Source of the DNA: Thiomargarita sp.
Lineage (GTDB): Bacteria > Pseudomonadota > Gammaproteobacteria > Beggiatoales > Beggiatoaceae
Direction of reading: 5' to 3'
Length of the DNA: 14,712 bases
NCBI GenBank assembly: GCA_020721025.1
Contig: DYNO01000072.1
Span: forward strand, 1-14,712
Under the pieces are notes generated by a model. That model was not told the DNA's origin, did no database searches, and saw only the letters and a program-made list of their open reading frames with translations. Of this stretch, positions 1-8,200 are shown piece after piece. Each line of letters opens with the position of its first letter. The first letter of the stretch is position 1. A program made the position numbers and the translations under genes.

Positions 1-263
1 AACAATACGCCAGACCACGTTTTTTGTTGCCGCAAACATTCCCACAACTCATTATTATACATGGTGCGAGGGGTATGCTTGTCCGACAAAAACGACTCAT
101 TTTCGCCCTGAATTTCACTGCCATTGTAACCAGTGACCCGCTGAAACGCAGGATTTGCATAAAGAATATTGGCGTTTAAATCAGTGATCGATATCGCAAC
201 ATGGGATTGTTCAACCGCTTCATAAAACAGTTGTGGCGGTAAAATACTGCGACCTGATAACAT
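1..263 (-). CDS. nifL: NifL-like nitrogen-fixation regulator, N-terminal PAS domain (partial)
   Basis: This is the N-terminal 87 residues of a protein that leaves the window at base 1. It opens MLSGRSILPPQLFYEAVEQS and continues with a PAS core: AISITDLNANILYANPAFQ, VTGY, then NES-LS-TPR-(M)Y-LW and KTWSGVL. That order closely follows the first PAS domain of Azotobacter-type NifL, which carries FAD and senses redox state; oxidised NifL inhibits the sigma-54 activator NifA. The 'NES..LS...TPR..Y..LW......WSGVL' stretch separates it from the generic PAS domains of diguanylate cyclases and kinases. The ATG at 263 has a purine-rich ACGGGGAT just upstream as a ribosome binding site. It is divergent from the chemotaxis receptor gene. 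nifA would be expected further left, outside the window. The alternative is another PAS sensor kinase, because the second PAS and the kinase-like part cannot be seen. Confidence 0.72.
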   Translation of the reverse strand, partial: MLSGRSILPPQLFYEAVEQSHVAISITDLNANILYANPAFQRVTGYNGSEIQGENESFLSDKHTPRTMYNNELWECLRQQKTWSGVL

Positions 264-702
264 AGTATCCCCGTAAATTGTTGATTTGGTTGTGTCAGCA
301 GTTTTAGATAAATGAATAATTAATTGATTATAATATTATTTTTTAAGAAAATGTGATATACCAATGTGAATAATTGAGCGATTTCATCTTTAGATTTGAA
401 TCGGTTAGCGAACCAAGATCAATATTGATAACTCTCTGATTTCGCATAAAATATTAGATTTAGGAAATTCATGGAACGTGAGATTGAAGCAGCGTCACGC
501 ATAAAAATTTCAAACGTCAAATTATCCTTGCTTAATCCGCTGTCAACAAGAATCCTTCATCGCATATTCTACAATATCTTTTCGTTTGCCGCTGAACAAT
601 GAAGTCAATGATGTTTAAATGGAATTAAACCCAAGTTTTGGAAACATGATAAATTTAAATACGTTAAAATTAAATTTTTGCTAGCAATACCGTCGCCAAT
701 TT

Positions 703-731
703 TTTTGAAGAATCCATTTTTTTGCTATACT
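703..731 (+). promoter_or_regulatory. Candidate extended -10 promoter for the chemoreceptor gene
   Basis: TGCTATACT at 723-731 is a good extended -10 (TGn plus TATACT). A weak -35-like TTTTGA lies at 703-708 with a 17-base spacer. This would give a leader of roughly 110 bases before the ATG at 848. It does not resemble the sigma-28 (FliA) consensus that drives many chemoreceptor genes. The call rests on sequence alone. Confidence 0.33.
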
Positions 732-837
732 GATTACCTATCGTGATATGATTTTAGAAAGCCGTCACATTGAGTTTATCTGAATTTCAAAACATAATCA
801 ATTGATTTTACTTGCCATTTGTAATCAACAATTTCAT

Positions 838-842
838 GGTGA
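838..842 (+). promoter_or_regulatory. Ribosome binding site that decides the chemoreceptor start
   Basis: GGTGA sits five bases upstream of the ATG at 848. The earlier in-frame TTG (812) and ATG (836) have no comparable purine-rich element. The short hydrophilic N-terminus that results from 848 (MMKNFSIAKKF, then a membrane segment) is typical of chemoreceptors. Confidence 0.5.
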
Positions 843-847
843 ACAAC

Positions 848-2815
848 ATGATGAAAAATTTCAGCATTGCCAAAAAATTCCTGATTCTGTCATTGGTTGC
901 CATTTCCGCCCTCGTATTGATTGGATTATATGGACTGTTCAACACCTATTCAACGTTTCACTGGGTTGGTAAAGTTTACGAAACCGTCGGCAAGATTGAG
1001 AACATTAATCAAAAAATTGCTTATCCATTGAACGAGTTGCGTCAAACCTCGCTTTCTTTAGTCACCGCTCCCAGCCAAAAATTGCGTGAAGCATTTCAAC
1101 AACAAGAAGTTAAATTAATCAATCAGTTAGAAGAAAATTTCACCCAATGGCAACAAACCCTCGTTGATCAAGAAAAACGGGAATTTGAGAAATTAACCGC
1201 CGCATGGCAGCAATATAAAACATTACTGCTTTATACCAATGAGCAAGCGTTAGCCGGGTATCGAGAAGCCGCGTTTATCAATGTGACTGGGGCAGAAAAA
1301 CAGCAATTCGATGTTTTATTTCAACAATTTTCTGATTGGATGAAACACAATGTGACTCAAGCAGAAGGTTTATATTCCTTGGCGAAGCAAAATTTTTCAT
1401 CCATGCAATGGGTCTTTGGCGGGGCATTTGTGGTATTTACCTTGACCGTCATCTTGCTTAGTTTGTACTTGGCGCGTGGCATTATTGGTTCATTGAGTCA
1501 AGCGGTGCGAGTGGCAAATACGGTAAGCAAAGGAAATTTAACGATAATTACCGAATCAAATTATCCTACGGATGAAGCCGGGCAAATGCTCACCGCGATG
1601 CACGAAATGGTTGATAATCTGCGTGAAATTGTAATGCAGTTACGCCATACCGTGAAATCCATTACCACCACCACCAGCCAACTCATTGCCACCAATACCA
1701 AAATTTCCACAGGAGCGCGACAACAGGTATCTGCAACCGAATTGACTTTCAAAGCAATCGCTCAAGTTGATGATTCAATTGAACAAGTTTCCATAAATGC
1801 TCAATCTCTGCTCAACAATGTAGAAAACACCGCCAGTTCGATAGAGACGATGAACCAAGTAATTCAATCAATTGCAGGCAATATCGCCAAACTCACACAC
1901 GCGGTCAATGACACATTTAGCAGCATCGAACAGATGGCGGGATCGATAGAACATATTGCGAATAATACTCGTGATGTTGGGCAATCTTCCAAAATCGCGG
2001 TGCAAGAAGTGGCGGAAGGGCGGATTGCGGTGAAAGAAACCATTACCGAGATGTATGAAATTTCGAGCACGATGCAAGACATTGTTGCAGTGATTGAGCG
2101 GTTAGACGCAAATAATCGTAAAATCAATGGTATCGTCGATATTATCAGCGATATTGCCGAGCAAACTAATTTATTAGCCCTCAATGCTGCAATTGAAGCG
2201 GCACGCGCAGGGGAACATGGACGGGGCTTTGCCGTTGTTGCCCAAGAAGTGCGTAAATTGGCTGAACGTTCTGGCAGTTTGTCGAAAGAAATCATCCATT
2301 TAACTGATGACGTGCAAAAAGATACCCAGAGTGCCAGACAGGTAACGCAATTAGGTACGTCGAAAGCGGAAAAGGGCGTGCAATTGGCGACCCAAGCGGG
2401 TGAAGTATTAGAGCAAATTATGGGAACAATTGCCAAAGTCAATCAGATGGTGACAGAAATCGAGAAAACGACTGAAAATCAAGCGAAATCGTCCGAAAAA
2501 GTGGTCAAAACGGTTGACAGCATTTGGCAGGTTGCCCAAGAAGTTGACACAGCAACTAGGGAACAAGCGGTGAGCAGTCAACAGATGATTGCGGCGGTGA
2601 GCATGATGAGTCAGATGACGCGGCAGGTTTCGGAGGAAATGGGCGGGCAAAAACGCGGGACGAGCCAAGTGGTGATGGAAGTGAAAAATATCGCCTCGAT
2701 TTCGCAACAAAATCTTGAAACAGTGAGCCAAATTACTGAAATTGCAGATAGTTTAAACGAACAAACTCGTGAATTACAAAAACTGACGAACTTTTTCAAT
2801 TACCAACGTTCTTGA
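848..2815 (+). CDS. Methyl-accepting chemotaxis protein (two-TM transducer)
   Basis: This inner-membrane chemoreceptor passes a ligand signal to CheA/CheW. From the ATG at 848 it has 655 residues. The order is: a short basic N-terminus; TM1 at about 11-31 (FLILSLVAISALVLIGLYGLF); a helical Gln-rich periplasmic sensor of about 155 residues, compatible with a four-helix bundle rather than a Cache fold; TM2 at about 188-210; HAMP at about 210-263; then a long coiled-coil cytoplasmic domain. The signalling hairpin tip is at about 438-475 (EQTNLLALNAAIEAARAGE, then HGRGFAVVAQEVRKLAERS), which is the diagnostic MCP motif. The C-terminus is FFNYQRS, so there is no NWETF-type CheR-tethering pentapeptide. 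The frame stays open upstream to a TTG at 812, but the ribosome binding site favours 848. The ligand cannot be predicted. It is divergent from nifL, with no che genes in view. Confidence 0.93.
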   Translation: MMKNFSIAKKFLILSLVAISALVLIGLYGLFNTYSTFHWVGKVYETVGKIENINQKIAYPLNELRQTSLSLVTAPSQKLREAFQQQEVKLINQLEENFTQWQQTLVDQEKREFEKLTAAWQQYKTLLLYTNEQALAGYREAAFINVTGAEKQQFDVLFQQFSDWMKHNVTQAEGLYSLAKQNFSSMQWVFGGAFVVFTLTVILLSLYLARGIIGSLSQAVRVANTVSKGNLTIITESNYPTDEAGQMLTAMHEMVDNLREIVMQLRHTVKSITTTTSQLIATNTKISTGARQQVSATELTFKAIAQVDDSIEQVSINAQSLLNNVENTASSIETMNQVIQSIAGNIAKLTHAVNDTFSSIEQMAGSIEHIANNTRDVGQSSKIAVQEVAEGRIAVKETITEMYEISSTMQDIVAVIERLDANNRKINGIVDIISDIAEQTNLLALNAAIEAARAGEHGRGFAVVAQEVRKLAERSGSLSKEIIHLTDDVQKDTQSARQVTQLGTSKAEKGVQLATQAGEVLEQIMGTIAKVNQMVTEIEKTTENQAKSSEKVVKTVDSIWQVAQEVDTATREQAVSSQQMIAAVSMMSQMTRQVSEEMGGQKRGTSQVVMEVKNIASISQQNLETVSQITEIADSLNEQTRELQKLTNFFNYQRS

Positions 2816-2884
2816 GTATTTTTCGAGATGACGATGCGGTAGTTTTTTATTTGAAATAACTTTTTATCCTCTGATCCTCTTTTT

Positions 2885-4384
2885 ATGGAACAAACTGACC
2901 AAAATACGCAATTTACCCAAGCAAAAACTTTATATGACAAGGGGTTAGCCGCGTTTCAACAACAAGATTTTGCTCAAGCAGAACACTGGTTGCAACAAGC
3001 GATTACGCTCCATCCGACTGATAACTATTGCATTCAGTTGGGCATTGTGTATGGGGTGCAAAATCAAGATGAGGCAGCATTGACATGGTTTCAGCGCGCT
3101 ATCTCATTGAATCCGAATAATTACGCTCCGTATTTTAACATCGCCAATGTGTTACAGGGGCAGCGGTTACTCGACAAAGCTCTTGATTATTATCAATATG
3201 CTTTTACGCTCAATCCCCTCTTTGCCCCGACGTACAATCATGTGGGTGACATTTTGTATATTCAAGAAAAATATGACCGAGCCATTGTTTATTATCAACA
3301 TTCGCTTGCGTTGCAGCCGGACGCGTATGAGACGTTGTTAAATTTGGGAAAATCTTGCTATCGTAATGGTCAACAACCCCAAGCAGTTCATTATTATCAA
3401 CAAGCCCTTTCGCTGCGACCCGATGCCGCAGAAGCTCATTTTGGATTATCTTTATCGTTGTTATTGTTAGGAAATTACACGGAAGGTTGGCAAAAATACG
3501 AATATCGACTGCAATTAGACGAAGGCGGGGTAAAACTCCCTATTTTCAAAAAACCTCGTTGGGATGGCAGCAATTTAGCCGGACGGCGTTTATTGGTATT
3601 ATGTGAACAAGGATTGGGAGACACGTTACAATTTTCGCGTTATTTGCCGTTAATTCAAGGTGGTCGCGTGATTTTCACCTGCCAAACTGCATTGATGCCG
3701 TTGTTTGAAAATTTCGTGGGAATTGATGAACTGCTTGAATATCAAGAACAAGAACCCAAGATAGATTATGATGTTTATATTCCCCTGATGAGCTTGCCTG
3801 CGTTATTCCACACGACATTAGAAACGATTCCCCATCATGTACCCTATCTCTCTGTTTCACCACAGAAAATTGCACAGTGGCAACCGCGTTTTGATCACCA
3901 AAAATTTAACATTGGTATCGTGTGGTCAGGCAATCCACAATTTATCGACAATCATAACCGCTCTTGTCAATTAGCCGATTTTTTGCCATTGGCACAGATT
4001 TCTGAAATTCAACTCTATAGTTTACAAAAAGGTGACGCGGCACAACTGCAACTCACTGAATTTACCGAATTATCTATCATCAACTTAAATCAAGAATTAC
4101 AAGATTTTGCCGATACTGCCGCAGTATTGCGTTGTTTAGATTTATTGATTTCCGTTGATACCTCAGTGCCACATTTGGCGGGAGCTTTGGGTGTTCCAAT
4201 CTGGCTGTTATTGAAGTATGTTCCTGATTGTCGTTGGCTTTTGGATAGAAATGACAGTCCGTGGTATCCGACGATGCGGTTATTTCGTCAAACATCTCCA
4301 AAAAATTGGCAACCAGTATTTCAACAAGTCACCGAAGCGTTGCAACAGTTTAAAAAATCAAGAATTTTGTCGGATCACCTGTAA
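2885..4384 (+). CDS. TPR protein with C-terminal glycosyltransferase-9-like region
   Basis: The protein has 499 residues. The first 210 or so carry about six tetratricopeptide repeats (about 10-43, 46-77, 81-111, 114-145, 148-179, 182-213), recognisable by A..Y..AL.L.P spacing such as AIVYYQHSLALQPDAYETL. The C-terminal half has the conserved blocks of a family often annotated as TPR plus glycosyltransferase (heptosyltransferase/GT-B like): EQGLGDTLQFSRYLP at 241-255, GIVWSGNP at 344-351, VDTSVPHLAGALG at 424-436 and SPWYPTMRLFRQ at 458-469. By family resemblance it would transfer a sugar to a cell-surface glycan or protein, with the TPRs binding a partner; donor and acceptor are unknown. There is no signal peptide or membrane segment, so it is probably cytoplasmic. 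It starts 69 bases after the chemoreceptor stop with no clear Shine-Dalgarno, so co-transcription is possible. Its last 27 bases overlap the 3' end of the opposing hydrogenase gene. Confidence 0.85.
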   Translation: MEQTDQNTQFTQAKTLYDKGLAAFQQQDFAQAEHWLQQAITLHPTDNYCIQLGIVYGVQNQDEAALTWFQRAISLNPNNYAPYFNIANVLQGQRLLDKALDYYQYAFTLNPLFAPTYNHVGDILYIQEKYDRAIVYYQHSLALQPDAYETLLNLGKSCYRNGQQPQAVHYYQQALSLRPDAAEAHFGLSLSLLLLGNYTEGWQKYEYRLQLDEGGVKLPIFKKPRWDGSNLAGRRLLVLCEQGLGDTLQFSRYLPLIQGGRVIFTCQTALMPLFENFVGIDELLEYQEQEPKIDYDVYIPLMSLPALFHTTLETIPHHVPYLSVSPQKIAQWQPRFDHQKFNIGIVWSGNPQFIDNHNRSCQLADFLPLAQISEIQLYSLQKGDAAQLQLTEFTELSIINLNQELQDFADTAAVLRCLDLLISVDTSVPHLAGALGVPIWLLLKYVPDCRWLLDRNDSPWYPTMRLFRQTSPKNWQPVFQQVTEALQQFKKSRILSDHL

Positions 4385-4885
4385 AATTCCTTGCATCAAA
4401 TCCAGCGGCGTTGGTGGACAGCCGGAAATCACTGCATCGACTGGGATAATATGATGCACAGCCCCACAACTGGCATAGGAAACTCCGAATTCGCCTCCAT
4501 TGACCGCGCATTCTCCCATAGCAATCACTAACTTAGGGTAGGGAGTCGCTTCGTAAGTACGCATCAATGCCGCCTCCATATTGCGAGATACCACGCCGGT
4601 CACCAGTAGCATATCCGCATGACGAGGGGAAGCAACGAAATGAATTCCAAATCTTTCAATGTCATAGAATGGATTGCTCAACGCATGAATTTCGAGCTCG
4701 CACGCATTGCACGATCCCGCGTCCACTTGGCGAATCGCTAAACTTCCACCAAAACAACGCACTATCTCAGCCTTGACTTGTTTACCAGTTTCTTCAACTT
4801 TGGCATCTCGTTCATGATGGGATAATGTGGGTAGAGATTCGGTGATAATACCTATCTTACGAATTTTATTGAGAATTTTGAGCAT
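4358..4885 (-). CDS. Group 4 [NiFe]-hydrogenase / NuoB-like small subunit (HycG/EchC type)
   Basis: This 175-residue protein belongs to the NuoB/HycG superfamily, whose members carry the [4Fe-4S] cluster next to the catalytic large subunit in membrane-bound hydrogenases and complex I. The four expected ligands are present: Cys59 and Cys62 (GSCNACELEI), Cys126 (GEC) and Cys156 (GCPPTP). Block by block it follows E. coli HycG/HyfI (ERFGI..V.SPRHAD.LL.TG.V.R.M), but it lacks their long C-terminal extension. The C-x2-C form, not the adjacent Cys-Cys of true NuoB, places it with hydrogenase-type complexes rather than respiratory complex I. No large subunit, antiporter-like subunit or maturation gene is in the window, so it is an orphan here. 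The ATG at 4885 has no evident ribosome binding site. The 3' end overlaps the convergent TPR gene. Partners are presumably encoded elsewhere; it could also act in a related non-hydrogenase complex. Confidence 0.88.
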   Translation of the reverse strand: MLKILNKIRKIGIITESLPTLSHHERDAKVEETGKQVKAEIVRCFGGSLAIRQVDAGSCNACELEIHALSNPFYDIERFGIHFVASPRHADMLLVTGVVSRNMEAALMRTYEATPYPKLVIAMGECAVNGGEFGVSYASCGAVHHIIPVDAVISGCPPTPLDLMQGILQVIRQNS

Positions 4886-5231
4886 AACGAGTGTTTGAAT
4901 GAGTCATAATGAGTGGAACACGAAGTGAATATGATGAATCTATCGAAAATGTTAATTTTCACCCACCGATTGAAATTAAAATAAAACTATAAAGTTGGAT
5001 AATAAATTTCATTTTAAAACCGATGGTTAGCTACATTTTACTGGAATGAACAATGTCCTAATGATTCATCAAGGCTTCGATGCAATTGCTGAGATTTTAG
5101 CACACATCACGACCAACATTTTTTTGGAGTCTAAAAACGGTAGATTGTCAAAAAGACCGTTTTAAACTCCAAAATGTCGAAATGTCAATTTATATCAAAT
5201 TTTACTTGAAAAATTCAATAAAATCATATAA
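4886..5231. other. Intergenic region between the NRPS and the hydrogenase subunit gene
   Basis: These 346 AT-rich bases separate two minus-strand genes, which makes NRPS-hydrogenase co-transcription less likely. Apart from a strong imperfect inverted repeat near the NRPS end, listed separately, I see no gene, no clear -35/-10 pair and no FNR-type palindrome that would mark the hydrogenase subunit as anaerobically regulated. Confidence 0.55.
5116..5177. repeat. Imperfect inverted repeat downstream of the NRPS gene
   Basis: Arm 1 (5116-5140, ending GGAGTCTAAAAACGG) pairs with arm 2 (5157-5177, starting CCGTTTTAAACTCC and ending AAAATGT) around a 16-base loop. The pairing is interrupted only by a T-run length difference, one mismatch and one extra A. 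It lies 55 bases after the NRPS stop, so it may stabilise or end that transcript. Neither strand has a U-run directly after the stem, so it is not a classical intrinsic terminator. It could instead be a REP-like or MITE-like palindromic element. Confidence 0.6.
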
Positions 5232-8200
5232 TTAATCGAACAAGTTATCCAAATCGGTTAAACTCAGCCCTTTGTAGGTGAAATCATCGGGAGTCAATTC
5301 GCTACCTTCACGCGACTGACAATGCGTAATGACAGCGCGCAATGCCTGTTCATACGCGGTCGCCAGCCGTTGTATTGTGGCGAGTTGATAGCGTTGTTGA
5401 TGATAAGTCAATGAAATTTCTAATTTTCCATCGACAACCCAACTTAAAATATCAATATCGTGTACCCGCGGCATCTGGGGACTCATTCCCTGCCCCACAG
5501 AATCCCAATCGACTGTAAATATTGAAGATTCATCCTCTGCCGTGTCGAGTTGTCCCAAGTAATTGAAACCCAATTGTGCCACATTATCTTGCGAACTCAG
5601 CCCCATTTTCTGCTGTGGTGGCGTTAAGTATTTGAGAACACCGTAATTTAAACCGAAATTAGGCACTTTTCGCAACGATTCCTTGATAAACTTGATCTGA
5701 TAGCCCAAATCTTCAGTTTCCGGCAATTCCAACACAAACGGGTAGATGCTCGTAAACCAACCGACCGTGCGACTCAGGTTCAAATCTAATACTTCCCGTC
5801 CATATTTTTCAAGCACAATCAAGGTTTTATCGCCAGAGTGCCACTGTTTCAATGCCAATGCCAACGCGGTCAATAATAAATCGTCAATTCGCGTGTGATA
5901 CGCCTGATGGGCATCGGTCAATAAAATTTGTGTGTCCATTGCCGACAATGCGAACGTAAATTGCGTCGTTTCTGCAATACAATTGTCCGCAGTATCGAAA
6001 TCCCGTGGCAAACTACGCACTAAGGTTGATTGCACCGCTTGCCAATATGGAATTTCCTGCACCACTGCGTCACTCTGGGCATGTTCTAACAATCTTTCTG
6101 CGTAATTTTTGAAAGAGTCTGTTTTTAAAGGCAATTGAATGGCTTGTCCCAATGTGGCGTGAGTGTAAGCAGTCATTAAGTCTTCCAACAAAATTCGCCA
6201 TGATACGCTATCGACGACCAAGTGATGAATCACGATAAACAATTGATCTTCTTGGGGTAAGTGGAATAATATCGCCTTCATCAACGGGCCCTGACCGAGA
6301 TTGAAACTTTCATGCAGCGCGTTGGCGTAACTTTCCACCTTGGTCGTCGGTTCAGATTCATTAGTTAAATCAATTGATTGAAAATTCACCGGGTAATCGA
6401 TGTCGGCATTTTGCTGTCGCACGACAAGCCCCTTGAGATTGTTGTATCCCAATAAAACTTCCGCCACTTGGTAATGCAATCGCAACGCATCATGATGAAT
6501 TTGCAGCATTTCAAACACTGTGCGTAGTCGGTCTGCATTCAAACGCGCCGCGGATTTTAGTAACACGGATTGATTGAAATGATGTAATGCCGGATTGGGC
6601 TGGGCAAAAAACCACGCTTGAATTGGACTTAACGGCACATCTCCTGTCACCACATCTTGCTCAATTTCACGCTTCAATACTTTGATTTCTAACGCTAATT
6701 CGGCAATCGTGGGTGATTGGAAAATATCTCGTACTTCTGCCGCCCAACCTTCTTGATGCAGTCTTGATATGATTTGAATGGCTTTAATCGAATCGCCGCC
6801 CAAAGTAAAATAATTGTCATAAATTCCAATCACTTCCTTACGCAACACTTGAGACCACACTTCAACCAGTTTTTGCTCCATTGTCGTGCGCGGGGCAGCA
6901 TAATTGTGGGATTCTGTGACGGTTGTTATCTCTGGCATTGGCAGGGCTTTTTTATCGACCTTACCATTTGGAGTCAATGGAAGTTGTGCTAACTCCATGA
7001 AATATGACGGTAACATGTAGTTTGGCAGGGAATCAATCAAGAAATTTCGTAAATCGTCTGTGGTGAGTGCCGGCTGCATGGGAATCTGTCCGTCTGCAAA
7101 CAATTGTGCATAAAACGGCGTGGCACGAAACAGTGATTTATCGTGATAAGACGCGTAGTTAAATGGCACAGGGACATGATTTTTGCGAATTATCTCGCCG
7201 TTGACGAAGAAATCTGGATTTAAGCCGTTAGAACACAGTTTGCGGTCAATGGTCGCGAGGATTTTGTCGCCGGGTTGTACTTCAATGCCACTGAGATCAA
7301 TCGGTAAATAAACCGGAATCCAACTGGCTTGTTGTTCAAGAATATCAACGACATGGCTCGCGTCAGTGTAAAGTGTCAACCAGACTAAAAATCCGGTGAA
7401 TACACCTGCTTTCTCGATCACCAATTCAATGGAATGCGTGGTTTCAAGCGTAATCTCTTGAGTGTAATCCAAATCTTCAAATACATCCGCATTGGAAAGC
7501 AGTGCGTTGTGGTTGAAATTCTTCACACATAATCTCAAGTCAAAAGAGTAGCCTTTTTGTGCAAAAATCTGTTTCACATAATGCGCGGCTATCGGTGAAA
7601 AATGATAATCAAAATCGGTGGTTGGCAAGCTAAACGCGGCAATTTTGGTCAAACTACGCTGTGGAATCATACAACGCCCATCGTGTAAAAAATGGCGGGT
7701 TTCGTTGATAATTTTTGCGGAACCTTCGGAGCCACCAATTGCACCAACGATTTCTGAGATACAATAATCAACCTTTTCAGTGAGTTCGACTTGAGTTGCA
7801 TCCCCATGGATTAGGATAATGCGATCTTCCAATCCTAAGCGTTGTAATGTCAATTGAGCTTTGCGATAGGTTTCTTCTAATAATTCAATCGCATAGATTT
7901 TTTCAGCCCCCGCTTCGAGGCACAATCGGCTTAAAATAACTTCTGGACCGGGTCCAATCTCGACAACTTTCTTATTTTTCAATGAATTAAACGCGGCACG
8001 GTAGCGTTCGTTTCTGGCTTCATCGGTTGCCATACTGCGATAAACCACATCATCATACACATAAAATTCTGCGATAGATGGAAATAATTCCACCTTTTGT
8101 TTGCGTGTAAAATAGGCACTCAAGGTTTTTTCAGTTGCCTTGTCACCCTTCGCCGCGACCACAACTTCTTGAATATACGGATGTTGGCGCAATGCGTATT

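Larger units (their letters stand above)
264..847. other. AT-rich divergent intergenic region between nifL and the chemoreceptor gene
   Basis: About 580 bases hold no convincing gene. On the minus strand a perfect -10 hexamer (TATAAT, 332 down to 327) lies about 65 bases upstream of the nifL start, but no good -35 accompanies it. I found no TGGCAC-N5-TTGC sigma-54 element, so there is no visible sign that nifL is NtrC-activated from here. A near-palindrome GGTTAGCGAACC lies at about 402-413. An open frame of 43 codons (471-602, plus strand) has no recognisable family. A candidate promoter for the chemoreceptor is listed separately. Confidence 0.6.

Noticed and set aside
264..480. Sigma-54 (-24/-12) promoter for nifL
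   Set aside because: No TGGCAC-N5-TTGC-like sequence was found on the minus strand.
471..602. Plus-strand open frame of 43 codons upstream of the chemoreceptor
   Set aside because: No ribosome binding site, no recognisable family and AT-rich random-looking composition; treated as noncoding.
812..847. Upstream TTG or ATG start for the chemoreceptor
   Set aside because: The extra residues are not typical of the family, and only the ATG at 848 has a spaced GGTGA.
1864..2442. Minus-strand open frame of 192 codons
   Set aside because: It lies wholly inside the chemoreceptor coiled-coil region, whose reading frame is certain; it is antisense to a repetitive codon pattern and shows no family motif.
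4358..4885. Complex I subunit NuoB
   Set aside because: The cluster motif is C-x2-C (CNAC), not the adjacent Cys-Cys of NuoB, and the surrounding blocks follow HycG/HyfI.
5116..5177. Intrinsic terminator of the NRPS gene
   Set aside because: The stem is strong, but no U-run follows it on either strand; it is recorded as an inverted repeat instead.
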